Shown here: positions 1 through 6,855 of the stretch, in pieces | Position numbering within the stretch: the first letter of the stretch is position 1 | Layout: each line of letters starts with the position of its first letter | Translations under genes and position numbers: made by a program | Notes under the pieces: model-generated | The model's database searches: none | Seen by the model: the letters and a program-made list of their open reading frames with translations, nothing else | Told to the model about the DNA's origin: nothing | NCBI GenBank assembly: GCA_016875255.1 | Contig: VGRU01000123.1 | Span: 1 to 10,196, forward strand | Reading direction: 5' to 3' | Length of the DNA: 10,196 nucleotides | Source: Deltaproteobacteria bacterium | Lineage (GTDB): Bacteria; Desulfobacterota; BSN033; UBA1163

Positions 1-750
1 GAAATCCTCTTCAGCCTTGGCCTTGATGAGGAGGTAGTGGGCGTCTCCATCCATTGCAACTACCCTGAAAAGGCGAAGTCCAGGGTGAGGGTCGGAAGTT
101 ATATTAGCATTGACTTTGAAAGGGTCATCTCCCTCAAGCCCGACTTGATCATTGCGACCGGGGCTGGAAATCCAAGAGAGATGGTGGAGCGTCTGGAGAG
201 ATTGGGGTTTCCATCTTTTGTAATTTTTCCGAAAAGATTTGAAGATGTCCTTCAAAGCATTCGTCACCTCGGTCGGGTGTCGGCAAAGGAGAGAGAGGCT
301 CTCTCGATCATCGAGTCGATGCAGAGAAGGAAAGAGAAGGTGGCCGAACGGACTAAAACCCTTTACCGTCCGAAAGTCTTTCTCCAGATCGGAGAATCGC
401 CCATCGTGACAGTCGGAAAAGGAAGCTTTGGAGACGATCTCATCCGTCTGGCAGGAGGAGAAAATGTTGCGGGAAAGGATAAAGAGATGTATCCTCGATT
501 GGGAATGGAGGAAATTTTAAAGAGATCGCCGGAGGTGATCCTCATCAGCTCCATGAACCCAAAAGGGGATTATGAAAGGATTTTACGTGAATGGGCGCGC
601 TGGAAGATGATCCCTGCTGTAAAACAGGGCAGGATTCACCTCATCGACTCAGACCTGATCGATCGCCCCTCGCCCAGGATCATCGAAGGACTGGAGGAGA
701 TGGCAAGGCTGATCCATCCGGGGCGGTATAAAAAACCAGTGCAAAATTAG
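1..750 (+). CDS. btuF: ABC transporter periplasmic solute-binding protein, BtuF-like (5' partial)
   Basis: Helical-backbone-type binding protein that would capture cobalamin, or possibly an iron-siderophore, in the periplasm and hand it to the permease encoded next. The reading frame is open from base 1, so the signal peptide and first domain start lie outside the window; 249 residues are visible. Family-typical stretches are EILFSLGLDEEVVGVS at the very start, the GSYISIDFERVISLKPDLIIAT segment (visible residues about 32-53), then the long linking helix rich in K/E/R, LIRLAGGENVAG and YPRLGMEEILKRSPEVILIS in the second lobe. It ends in a conserved-looking WKMIPAVKQGRIHLIDSD region. The ATG at 37 is internal, because homology-like sequence continues upstream of it. 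Neighbours encode a FecCD permease and an ATPase in the same direction. The B12 specificity, and so the symbol, is an inference from family resemblance and is not proven. Confidence 0.85.
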   Translation, partial: EILFSLGLDEEVVGVSIHCNYPEKAKSRVRVGSYISIDFERVISLKPDLIIATGAGNPREMVERLERLGFPSFVIFPKRFEDVLQSIRHLGRVSAKEREALSIIESMQRRKEKVAERTKTLYRPKVFLQIGESPIVTVGKGSFGDDLIRLAGGENVAGKDKEMYPRLGMEEILKRSPEVILISSMNPKGDYERILREWARWKMIPAVKQGRIHLIDSDLIDRPSPRIIEGLEEMARLIHPGRYKKPVQN

Positions 751-810
751 CAATGCAAAGTTAGCGTTTCAAAATAAAAATTAAAATGCTAATTGTCAAT
801 TTTGATGCAT

Positions 811-929
811 TCGTAAAAAGTCAAAAAATACGCCTTGTTGTCATTCCGGCGAAAGCCGGAATCCAGTCTTTTCAAGTAATTATAAGTTCTCTGGACTCCG
901 GTTTTCACCGGAGTGACGACTTTTTACGA
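811..929. mobile_element. 119-bp MITE/REP-like palindromic element
   Basis: Perfect 12-bp terminal inverted repeats, tcgtaaaaagtc (811-822) and its complement (918-929), enclose two inward-facing hairpins. The left one is ATTCCGGC-GAAA-GCCGGAAT (843-862) and the right one is ACTCCGGT-TTTC-ACCGGAGT (895-914), each an 8-bp perfect stem with a tetraloop. The cores resemble the 'GTCATTCCGGCGAAAGC' REP-type repeats that are widespread in bacterial genomes. No transposase is inside, so the element would be non-autonomous. It sits in the 213-bp gap between the binding-protein and permease genes, and could form a strong RNA hairpin in their transcript. No clear target-site duplication is visible. The rest of the gap (751-810, 930-963) is AT-rich with short repeated tttgcaat-like words. 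Confidence 0.75.
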
Positions 930-963
930 GACCATCAATTTTGCAATTTGCAATGGAACTCAA

Positions 964-1995
964 ATGAAGATCCTTACCCTTAAAAAGGTCCTTACTGTTA
1001 CCCTTCTCCTCACCCTACTCCTGATATTTGTGACTCTGTTTTCGGTGATGGTGGGTAGCGTGAGGGTTGATCCCGTCCGTTCCATCTCCATCCTCCTCCA
1101 GTCGCTTCTGGGCCTGACGGGGACCGAAACTGAAATGGAACGAACGATCATTCTCTCGCTCCGGTTTCCCAGGGCTTTGCTGGCAGGGCTGGTCGGAGCA
1201 GGGCTCTCTGTCTCAGGCGTCATCTTCCAGGCCCTTTTGAGAAATCCTCTGGCCGATCCCTATATCCTCGGCGTCTCCAGCGGCTCAGCCGTGGGAGCGA
1301 TCATTGCGATCTTCCTGGGGTTGAGCGCCCTCTCCTTCGGCCTTCCTCTTGCCTCATTTGCAGGCGCGCTGATAACCATTGGACTGGTCTTTTATTTCGG
1401 AAAACAGGAGGGCAAGATTCATCCCAATATCCTGCTTCTTGCCGGGGTCATCACAGGGTCCTTTCTCTCCGCCATCATCATGTTCTTCCTCTCCATCTCC
1501 CAGAAGGAGGAGCTCCATACGATTATCTTCTGGTTGATGGGAGATTTCAGTTTTGCGAATCCACGGGCAATCGGCATCATCCTTCCTTATATTGTGGCAG
1601 GCTTTTTGATTCTCTACTGGAAATCGCGCCACTTAAATCTGATCCTTTCGGGCGAGGAGAGCGCCCTGCAATTGGGCGTGGATGTGGAGCGACTGAAGAT
1701 CGTCTCCTATCTCTGTGCTTCTCTGATCACTGCCGCCTCTGTCTCACTGTGCGGCCTGATCGGTTTCGTGGGCCTGATCATTCCCCATTCCGCCCGACTC
1801 CTCTTCGGGCCTGATCACCGGCTCCTTCTTCCTGCCTCCGCCCTGATCGGCGCCTCTTTTCTCATCGCCTCCGACACCTTTGCCAGAACGATTCTGGCGC
1901 CGGTGGAGCTTCCTGTCGGCGTGATCACGGCGGCCTTCGGAGGGCCCTTCTTCATCTACCTTCTGAGGAAGAGAAAGGTGGTGAAGACACTATGA
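964..1995 (+). CDS. btuC: FecCD/BtuC-family ABC transporter permease
   Basis: Inner-membrane permease of a cobalamin or iron-siderophore importer, working as a dimer with the ATPase below. The 343 residues match the usual length of about 330-350. It begins with a hydrophobic segment (about residues 10-31). Residues 66-112 carry the family hallmark: LRFPRALLAGLVGAGLSVSG, then FQALLRNPLADPYILG and GSAVGA. The ATPase-contacting region GLIGFVGLIIPHSARLLFG lies at 264-282, and ELPVGVITAAFGGPFFIYLL closes the protein. I chose ATG 964 over the in-frame ATG at 913 because 913 lies inside the palindromic element and would add 17 non-family residues; GGAA at 955-958 is a weak ribosome site. The stop overlaps the next start (ATGA, 1992-1995), so it is translationally coupled to the ATPase gene. 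Substrate specificity is not shown by the sequence. Confidence 0.92.
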   Translation: MKILTLKKVLTVTLLLTLLLIFVTLFSVMVGSVRVDPVRSISILLQSLLGLTGTETEMERTIILSLRFPRALLAGLVGAGLSVSGVIFQALLRNPLADPYILGVSSGSAVGAIIAIFLGLSALSFGLPLASFAGALITIGLVFYFGKQEGKIHPNILLLAGVITGSFLSAIIMFFLSISQKEELHTIIFWLMGDFSFANPRAIGIILPYIVAGFLILYWKSRHLNLILSGEESALQLGVDVERLKIVSYLCASLITAASVSLCGLIGFVGLIIPHSARLLFGPDHRLLLPASALIGASFLIASDTFARTILAPVELPVGVITAAFGGPFFIYLLRKRKVVKTL

Positions 1996-2642
1996 TCGAT
2001 CTTCGTTCGGTCTCTTTCCGCTACCGCCAGGACTGGGTTCTTCAGGATATCTCTTTGCGGATCGAAAGAGGCGAATTCATTGGCGTGATCGGTCCCAATG
2101 GCTCCGGGAAAAGCACGCTTCTAAAAATCCTCAGCCGCCTCCTCTCCCCTCAAAAGGGAGAAATTCTCCTGGAGATCACTTCCTTAAGTGAGATGAGCCA
2201 GAGGGAGATTGCGAGGAAGATCGCTGTTGTGCCCCAGGAAGCCTATTCCCTCTTTCCCTTCCGTGTGATAGAGATTGTTTTGATGGGGAGATCACCTTAC
2301 CTTGGCCATCTCATGTTCGAAGGGGTGAGGGATTTGGAGATCGCAAAGAAGGCGATGGACTGGACGGAGACCCTTTCGATCAGCGAGAGATTTATCGATG
2401 AACTCTCAGGCGGAGAGCGGAAAAGGGTCTTCATTGCGAGGGCCTTGGCGCAGGAGCCTGAAGTTATTTTGCTGGATGAACCCACGGCAAACCTGGACAT
2501 CCATCACCAGATCGATTTTCTCAATCTCATCCTGAACCTTAACCGTGAGAAGGGACTGACGATCGCCATGGCCTCACACGACCTGAACATTGCCTCCGAA
2601 TATTGCGGGGCTCATCCTTCTCAAGGGAGGAAGGATTTATAA
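1992..2642 (+). CDS. btuD: ABC transporter ATP-binding protein, BtuD/FepC-like, C-terminus frameshifted
   Basis: Cytoplasmic ATPase driving the importer. All catalytic motifs are present: Walker A GPNGSGKST (residues 34-42), Q-loop Gln82, signature LSGGE (138-142), Walker B VILLDEP (158-164) and switch His196. After IASEYC (205) the frame reads GAHPSQGRKDL and stops at residue 216. The normal family continuation, LILLKGGRIYKMGPP..., lies in the +1 frame starting at 2611. In the expected pattern EYC-x-x-LILL two codons stand between Cys and Leu, but only four bases (gggg, 2607-2610) are present, which suits a 2-bp deletion. The nucleotide-binding core should survive, but the C-terminal subdomain is lost. 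The cause could be a real mutation, a sequencing or assembly error in the G-run, or (less likely) recoding. The start overlaps the permease stop by four bases. Confidence 0.88.
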   Translation: MIDLRSVSFRYRQDWVLQDISLRIERGEFIGVIGPNGSGKSTLLKILSRLLSPQKGEILLEITSLSEMSQREIARKIAVVPQEAYSLFPFRVIEIVLMGRSPYLGHLMFEGVRDLEIAKKAMDWTETLSISERFIDELSGGERKRVFIARALAQEPEVILLDEPTANLDIHHQIDFLNLILNLNREKGLTIAMASHDLNIASEYCGAHPSQGRKDL

Positions 2643-2796
2643 GATGGGGCCTCCCCGCGAAGTGATCACACGCGAGAACATCGAAGAGGTCTACGGTTGT
2701 AAGGTGTGGGTCGATGAGAATCCCATCTCAGGGATGCCGAGAATCACCCTTTTGAAAAAAGAGGAGCGCTCAATTGAAGCTCGAAAGAGAGATTGA
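2611..2796 (+). pseudogene. Displaced C-terminal part of the BtuD-like ATPase
   Basis: This frame continues the ATPase after the shift, with LILLKGGRIYKMGPPREV followed by ITRENIEEVYGCKVWVDENP and about 24 more residues to the stop at 2794-2796. 'ILL..GRI...G.P.EVIT...I.EVYG' is the standard end of FepC/BtuD-type ATPases. Joined to the upstream frame it would give a protein of about 267 residues, normal for the family. An in-frame ATG exists at 2590, but it only makes a short out-of-context fragment, so separate translation is unlikely. Confidence 0.8.
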
Positions 2797-2917
2797 GGCA
2801 GCGAAGGTGAAAGTAGATCAAGCGATCTTTAGGACTCCCGTGATCGTTTCGGGGGAACGGGGGATCAGGTCTTGCAATATCACATTTAGAAAAAAAGTGG
2901 GTCACTCTTTACCTTAA
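2774..2917 (+). pseudogene. Short ORF, possible truncated next gene of the importer operon
   Basis: A TTG at 2774 preceded by GAGGAG (2761-2766, seven-base spacing) opens a 47-codon frame that overlaps the end of the ATPase coding region, as an operon gene would. The first ~36 residues look like real protein: LKLEREIEAAKVKVDQAIF, then RTPVIVSGERGIRSCN. The last ten or so do not, and the frame stops at 2915-2917, two bases before the hairpin element at 2919. I do not recognise the family. The simplest reading is the 5' remnant of a gene whose remainder was lost when the hairpin element or a deletion arrived. It may also be a chance ORF. Confidence 0.4.
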
Positions 2918-2918
2918 C

Positions 2919-3117
2919 GTTGCAAAGAAAAGGGAGGTGGGCATGCTTCCAATCCTTTACAATTGCGGATCGTTTTTATGTTTTATGGGGAACATTCGAT
3001 GTCACCTGAGGTGACCTTTGAGGTATGCTTGAAACCTTAGTAGCCAACCATTTAAAGGTGCCGCTGTAAAGGCTTTCCAGCACACCCACCTCCCTTTTCA
3101 TGAAATTTTTATGCAAC
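2919..3117. repeat. ~200-bp imperfect inverted-repeat element (copy A)
   Basis: GAAAAGGGAGGTGGG at 2927-2941 pairs perfectly with its complement at 3085-3099. Pairing continues inward with interruptions (TGCT, then CCTTTACA near 2954-2961 against its complement near 3065-3072), and outward through gttgc/gcaac (2919-2923, 3113-3117). The centre holds a perfect 15-bp palindrome, gtcacctgaggtgac (3001-3015). No ORF fills it. It accounts for most of the gap of about 340 bp between the operon and the next gene, and could fold into a long hairpin that ends transcription. It resembles a non-autonomous mobile element or repeat unit. Its arms resemble those of the element at 8972-9212. Confidence 0.65.
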
Positions 3118-3177
3118 TGTAGGGTTTATTCTTTACAATTGGTAAATTTCTTGGAAAAAAATAGCAAAAAACCTCAG

Positions 3178-3228
3178 TGTCAAGCGCTGAATTACAGGCT
3201 TGACATAGTCAAAAATATATGAGATTTT
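3178..3228 (+). promoter_or_regulatory. Likely promoter with palindromic operator for the coiled-coil gene
   Basis: TTGACA at 3200-3205 is a perfect -35 box; GATTTT at 3223-3228, 17 bp on, is a poor -10 match (3 of 6). The -35 is the right arm of a palindrome: TGTCAAGC (3178-3185) with GCTTGACA (3198-3205), and an inner ctg/cag pair extends the stem. A further TGTCAA follows at 3231-3236. A repressor or activator bound here would cover the -35. Position is 54 bp upstream of the ATG at 3259. The promoter is predicted from sequence match only. Confidence 0.45.
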
Positions 3229-3258
3229 AGTGTCAATCCGAAGGAGAAGAAACTCACC

Positions 3259-3576
3259 ATGAGTTCCCAAAAAGGAAGTCCGACCAAAGAAGATTTGCAG
3301 AATTTTAAGGAAGAGATTGTACACCAATTCCATGTTATCTCTGAAGGGGTGATCGATCAGGTGAAGCAGGTCGCTGAGGGTATAGCGAATGTGAATGAAA
3401 AACTGGATAGAAGGTTTAATGAATTGAAGGCCGAAATTCAGGAAACAAGACAAGAAGTACTGGCTGCGGTCAAATTTTCTTATGCAGAATTGGATAAGCG
3501 TTTGACAACGCTTGAGAAGGAATTTTTTGAACTCAAACACCGTGTCGAAAAAATAGAGACCCGGTCTATCTCCTAA
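3259..3576 (+). CDS. Small coiled-coil protein of unknown function
   Basis: A 105-residue acidic/basic helical protein with no signal peptide or membrane segment. Nearly the whole chain after residue 9 shows heptad-like spacing of hydrophobics, for example FKEEIVHQFHVISEGVIDQV, ANVNEKLDRRFNELKAEIQE and LDKRLTTLEKEFFELKHRVE, so a long coiled coil that oligomerises is likely. AAGGAG at 3241-3246 is a strong ribosome site, though its 12-base spacing to the ATG is long. It lies alone between the hairpin element and the NYN gene, with its own promoter-like region. Similar short 'VIxQVKQVAEG...NEKLDRR' proteins occur as hypothetical proteins in Deltaproteobacteria, to my recollection; no function is assigned. 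Some resemblance to short antitoxin-like or scaffold coiled coils cannot be tested from sequence alone. Confidence 0.75.
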   Translation: MSSQKGSPTKEDLQNFKEEIVHQFHVISEGVIDQVKQVAEGIANVNEKLDRRFNELKAEIQETRQEVLAAVKFSYAELDKRLTTLEKEFFELKHRVEKIETRSIS

Positions 3577-3632
3577 CCTTAATGCAACAATAGAACTCCC
3601 TTCTTATTTACAAAATAAAGTGTCATCCATAA

Positions 3633-3728
3633 AAAGTTAGCCCAGATTTCCCCGGCGAAACTTTCCACGTCCTTGAAGAGAAAAAGAGTGCGACCATCCT
3701 GAACATCGAACGTTTCGGAAGGAAATGA
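3633..3728 (+). pseudogene. Possible gene remnant, 31 codons without start
   Basis: Between stop codons at 3630 and 3726 one frame reads KVSPDFPGETFHVLEEKKSA followed by TILNIERFGRK. This composition looks protein-like and ends in a proper stop, but has no start codon or ribosome site. It could be the 3' tail of a decayed gene, or coincidence. I see no other gene in the gap 3577-3791. Confidence 0.2.
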
Positions 3729-3730
3729 TC

Positions 3731-3759
3731 TTTACAAATTTATCGTTTGAGTGTAGGAT
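3731..3759 (+). promoter_or_regulatory. Predicted sigma70-type promoter of the NYN gene
   Basis: TTTACA (3731-3736, five of six -35 bases) and TAGGAT (3754-3759, four of six -10 bases) are separated by 17 bp and stand 32 bp before the ATG at 3792. This is a sequence match only; no operator is evident. Confidence 0.45.
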
Positions 3760-3791
3760 GGTATTAGAAAACGGGTAAGAAAGGATAAGGA

Positions 3792-4730
3792 ATGGCTGAA
3801 GCAGAACATACCCTGGCGGTTTTTATCGATTTTGAGAACCTTGCCCTCGGATTCAGGGGGAAGAAGGATAAGCGCTTCGATATTCAGAAAGTCCTCGAAC
3901 GACTGGTCGAAAAGGGGAAGATCATCGTGAAGAAGGCCTATGCCGATTGGGCCGATTATGCGGAGTACAAGAAACCCCTTCACGAAGCGGCCATCGAATT
4001 GATCGAGATTCCGAAGCGGGCGATGACCGGAAAGAATTCAGCGGACATCCGCCTCTGCGTGGATGCCATCGATCTCTGCTATTCGAAGGAACATATCGAC
4101 ACCTTTGTCATCGTCTCCGGCGACAGCGACTTCTCGCCCCTCGTCTCCAAGCTGAAGGAGAATGGAAAGCGGGCGATTGGCCTGGGGATGAAGGAGTCGA
4201 GTTCCAATCTTCTGATCGGCAACTGCGATGAATTCATCTACTATGAAGATTTGGAGCGGCCCATCGGGACCCCTCCCAAGATTGAGCAGGATCTGCCAGA
4301 GAAGAAGAGAGAGGCCTTTCAGCTTCTGGTCGATTCTGTGGTCGCCCTGGTCCGTGAGAATAAGGAGGTCCTGTGGTCCTCCATGGTGAAAGAGACGATC
4401 AAACGAAAGAAACCCTCCTTCAATGAATCCTACCACGGCTACCGGACCTTCAGCGATCTCCTCGAGGATGCTGAAAAGGAAGGGATCATCCGGCTCCGAA
4501 CCGATGCCCGAAGCGGCACCTATGTCGTCGTCGGTTTTGGAAAAGAGCAGAGAAAGGGGCTACCGGAGGAATTGAAGGAGTTGAAGCCTCTCAAGGAACG
4601 GAAGACCACCAAACCACGCTGGCGTCCCAGGCCGAGGAAGCTAAAACCCCAGACAACACAGGCAACGCCAGAAACAGCTCAAGCGAGTGCCGATGCCCCC
4701 AGTGCCCAGGAGACAGAACCAGTTTCATAG
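3792..4730 (+). CDS. NYN domain (LabA/DUF88-type) protein with LOTUS/OST-HTH domain
   Basis: Putative metal-dependent ribonuclease of 312 residues. The N-terminal NYN (PIN-like) domain spans about 7-155. It has the acidic site expected for the fold: Asp13 and Asn16 in VFIDFENLA, Asp85 in NSADIRLCVDAIDL (with Asp91 and Asp94), and Asp111/Asp113 in VIVSGDSDFSPLVSKL. Residues about 172-250 match the OST-HTH/LOTUS winged-helix RNA-binding fold: FQLLVDSVVALV, LWSSMVKETIKRKKPSFNES, then YRTFSDLLEDAEKEGIIRL. The tail 251-312 is Lys/Arg/Pro-rich, then Thr/Ala/Gln/Pro-rich, and looks disordered. NYN plus LOTUS is a known bacterial pairing; RNA processing or degradation is inferred from the fold and has not been shown for this protein. 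AAGGA at 3781-3785 sits six bases before the ATG. It appears monocistronic. Confidence 0.88.
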   Translation: MAEAEHTLAVFIDFENLALGFRGKKDKRFDIQKVLERLVEKGKIIVKKAYADWADYAEYKKPLHEAAIELIEIPKRAMTGKNSADIRLCVDAIDLCYSKEHIDTFVIVSGDSDFSPLVSKLKENGKRAIGLGMKESSSNLLIGNCDEFIYYEDLERPIGTPPKIEQDLPEKKREAFQLLVDSVVALVRENKEVLWSSMVKETIKRKKPSFNESYHGYRTFSDLLEDAEKEGIIRLRTDARSGTYVVVGFGKEQRKGLPEELKELKPLKERKTTKPRWRPRPRKLKPQTTQATPETAQASADAPSAQETEPVS

Positions 4731-4811
4731 AATGTAGATCAATGGGTATTAACAGTATAAGGATAGTCTAAACATTACATATGTCTAAACTGCAAACCAT
4801 AACCCCTCCTC

Positions 4812-4863
4812 TCCTCCCCTTATTTTAAGGGGAGGAATACCCCCTCTTAATCTAAGAGGGGGT
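4812..4863. repeat. Two tandem perfect hairpins before the propeller gene
   Basis: Hairpin 1 is 4812-4836: an 11-bp perfect stem around CCTCCCCTTA with a ttt loop. Hairpin 2 is 4839-4863: an 11-bp perfect stem, ACCCCCTCTTA (4839-4849), loop atc, TAAGAGGGGGT. An outer, weaker pairing links ataacccc near 4798 with gggggagttat near 4868. They follow the NYN stop by about 80 bp and could end its transcript, although no T-run follows. Hairpin 2 lies 20 bp before ATG 4883, so it could instead affect translation of the propeller gene. C/T-rich hairpins of this kind are common intergenic repeats. Confidence 0.6.
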
Positions 4864-4882
4864 GAAGGGGGAGTTATTTCTA

Positions 4883-6736
4883 ATGAACATTCACCTCTTA
4901 AGATATTTCATTACGACCCTCTTTTTTATCTCTCTCAGTTTACAGCCCGATTTTTCTTTTGCCTTTCGCAATCTCGGCGCGCCGGTCAAGGAAGGTGTCT
5001 CCTGGGGGAGTTATACCGGTCCGGGAAAAACCGGTAGGACAGACACGATCTATGTCGTCCTTGGCCGGTATAAGGAATCGGTCTCCCTTTTAGCTGTCCA
5101 TCCTGATACCGGCGAAGTCCGTCAATTCAACAGCCCTCTTCCTGATGAGATGGGTTCCTGGGGATTCACGATCGATCAGGAGAATAGGATCTATCTGGGA
5201 AGTTACTATCATGCCCACCTCCTCCGTTTTGATCCAAAGACCGAAAAGTGGGAAGATCTTGGACGGCCCGGAGGGGAGAGCGAATCCTTCATCTGCGCCC
5301 TCACCGCAGCGCCCGATGGAAAGATCTGGGGCGGGACGTTTCCCTCTGCCAAACTCTTCTCTTTCGATCCGAAGACGGGCGAGACGAAGAACTTTGGCCG
5401 GATGGATGAAAAACAGTTCTACTGTTACCCGACCGCAGGCGGCGATGGCTTGATCTATTGTGCGATCCGGTTTGAAAAGACGGACATCGTTGTCTTCGAC
5501 CCGGCCAAAGAGAGCAAAACGTCTCTCCTTCCTCTTGAAGAACGAAGATCGGGCTGGCTCAGCCTGACCAGAGGGGAGGATGGAAAAGTCTATGCGAAAT
5601 TCCCATCCGGCAGATGGTTTCGCATCGAAGATGGAAAGAACCTCTTTGAAGTTCAGGAATCGGAGGTTCCATTTCCTCCGAGGGGCCTTCCGGACGGACG
5701 GCAGTTTTACGTCGTGGACACTCATCTTCTTAAGATCCGGAACCCGGCCACGAAAGAGGAGAAGGAGATTCCCCTCAGGCATGAGGCTTCCGGCGCTTTT
5801 CTCTTTGTCGTAGGTCCGGGCCCGGATAACCGGATCTACGGGAGCAGCATGCTCCCGCTGAGGCTCTTTGTTTATGATCCGGTAGATCAATCTCTCACCA
5901 ATCTGGGGAAGGCCGCCCATGCCAGCGGACAGGTCTACTCGATGGGATCTTATGAGGGCAAACTCTATCTCTGCTCTTATCCGTCTGCCCGGCTTTCGGT
6001 CTATGATCCGAAGAAGCCACTAAAATTCGGCGACGGAGAGGATGCCAATCCAAGAGACCTTGGAGCCCTGGGAGAAGGTCAGGACCGTCCGAGGGCCATG
6101 GTTGCCGGACCCCATGGAAAGATCTATGTCGGAAGTTATCCTGACTACGGTCTTCACGGTGGTGCGATCAGCGTCTATGATCCGAAGAAGAATGAGAGGA
6201 GGGTTTATCGCCATATCGTTAAGGATCAGAGCATCGCCTCTTTAGCCTATCTCGAAAAATTAGATCTCATTGCTGGGGGAAGTTCAGTCCGAGGCGGAGG
6301 CGGAACACGGGCCGTCGAAAAGGAAGCAAAGCTGATCCTCTTTGAGCCCAAAGAGGAGAAGAAGGTCTTCGAGATCGTCCCTGTCCCTGAAGCGAGAACC
6401 ATTCTCTCCCTTGCCGCCACTTTGGATGGTCTGGTTTATGGAGTTACAGATAATGAGAAGGTCTTTGTCTTCGATCCTGACAAGAGAGAGGTGAGAAAGG
6501 TTTTTGATCTCGGATTGAAAAGACCGGTCGAAGTCTCCCTTCAGATGGGGCCGGATGGATTACTCTATGGGCTTACTCAGGAGATGATTTATTTTATTAA
6601 ACCGGGGAAAGACGAAGTTTTTCCGATGGCAAAACCTCCTGTGCCGATCACCTCGGGCATGGCCATTTTGGGCAGAAAGATCTATTTTGGGTCACATGCG
6701 TTTCTCTATGAGTTTGAGATTCCTTCCAATCCTTAA
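4883..6736 (+). CDS. Secreted beta-propeller protein (Vgb/SMP-30-like repeats)
   Basis: A 617-residue exported protein. Residues 1-27 are a signal peptide: a short N-region with Arg7, a hydrophobic stretch TTLFFISLSL, and a probable cut after FSFA. The mature part is a series of roughly 45-60-residue repeats of the form 'DGKIY.GS....LF.YDPKT.....LG', with FDPKT near residues 117 and 161, FDPAKE near 205, and later YDPVDQS, YDPKKPL, YDPKKNE, FEPKEEK and FDPDKRE. That suggests seven or eight blades of a propeller related to the virginiamycin-lyase/SMP-30/NHL group. No catalytic motif, lipobox or anchor is seen, so a binding, sensing or lyase role cannot be chosen. GTG 4862 also opens the frame but lies in the hairpin; ATG 4883 has GGAG at 4870-4873 and starts the signal peptide. 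Confidence 0.82.
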   Translation: MNIHLLRYFITTLFFISLSLQPDFSFAFRNLGAPVKEGVSWGSYTGPGKTGRTDTIYVVLGRYKESVSLLAVHPDTGEVRQFNSPLPDEMGSWGFTIDQENRIYLGSYYHAHLLRFDPKTEKWEDLGRPGGESESFICALTAAPDGKIWGGTFPSAKLFSFDPKTGETKNFGRMDEKQFYCYPTAGGDGLIYCAIRFEKTDIVVFDPAKESKTSLLPLEERRSGWLSLTRGEDGKVYAKFPSGRWFRIEDGKNLFEVQESEVPFPPRGLPDGRQFYVVDTHLLKIRNPATKEEKEIPLRHEASGAFLFVVGPGPDNRIYGSSMLPLRLFVYDPVDQSLTNLGKAAHASGQVYSMGSYEGKLYLCSYPSARLSVYDPKKPLKFGDGEDANPRDLGALGEGQDRPRAMVAGPHGKIYVGSYPDYGLHGGAISVYDPKKNERRVYRHIVKDQSIASLAYLEKLDLIAGGSSVRGGGGTRAVEKEAKLILFEPKEEKKVFEIVPVPEARTILSLAATLDGLVYGVTDNEKVFVFDPDKREVRKVFDLGLKRPVEVSLQMGPDGLLYGLTQEMIYFIKPGKDEVFPMAKPPVPITSGMAILGRKIYFGSHAFLYEFEIPSNP

Positions 6737-6823
6737 CGAATCCCCCATGGTCCCATTGGCTGCCCTCGAAACATGAAAATGGTCTGTGGGTTAGGTAAAG
6801 GTTAAGGTTACGAACCCCTTTTG

Positions 6824-6838
6824 GTTTGATAATCAAAC
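6824..6838. repeat. 15-bp perfect palindrome downstream of the propeller gene
   Basis: gtttgataatcaaac: seven-base arms around a single central A. No T-run follows on either strand, so it is not a convincing terminator. It could be a protein-binding site or chance. The surrounding gap 6737-6850 shows nothing else I can name. Confidence 0.35.
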
Positions 6839-6855
6839 GGTTATGGGTGACGATG

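Noticed and set aside
751..963. Cobalamin riboswitch
   Set aside because: The gap holds a REP-like element and AT-rich words; I see no B12-box-like conserved sequence. A riboswitch could lie upstream of the window.
786..983. 65-codon plus-strand frame before the permease
   Set aside because: Most of it is the palindromic element at 811-929, and it overlaps the permease start.
2604..2612. Programmed ribosomal frameshift in the ATPase gene
   Set aside because: No slippery heptamer, stop codon at the shift site, or following structure; a small deletion or base-call error is simpler.
4038..4436. 132-codon minus-strand frame opposite the NYN gene
   Set aside because: It is antisense to a well-supported domain, with no motif of its own.
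5090..5920. 276-codon minus-strand frame
   Set aside because: It lies entirely opposite the propeller gene, with no family resemblance; it is a shadow of biased codon use there.
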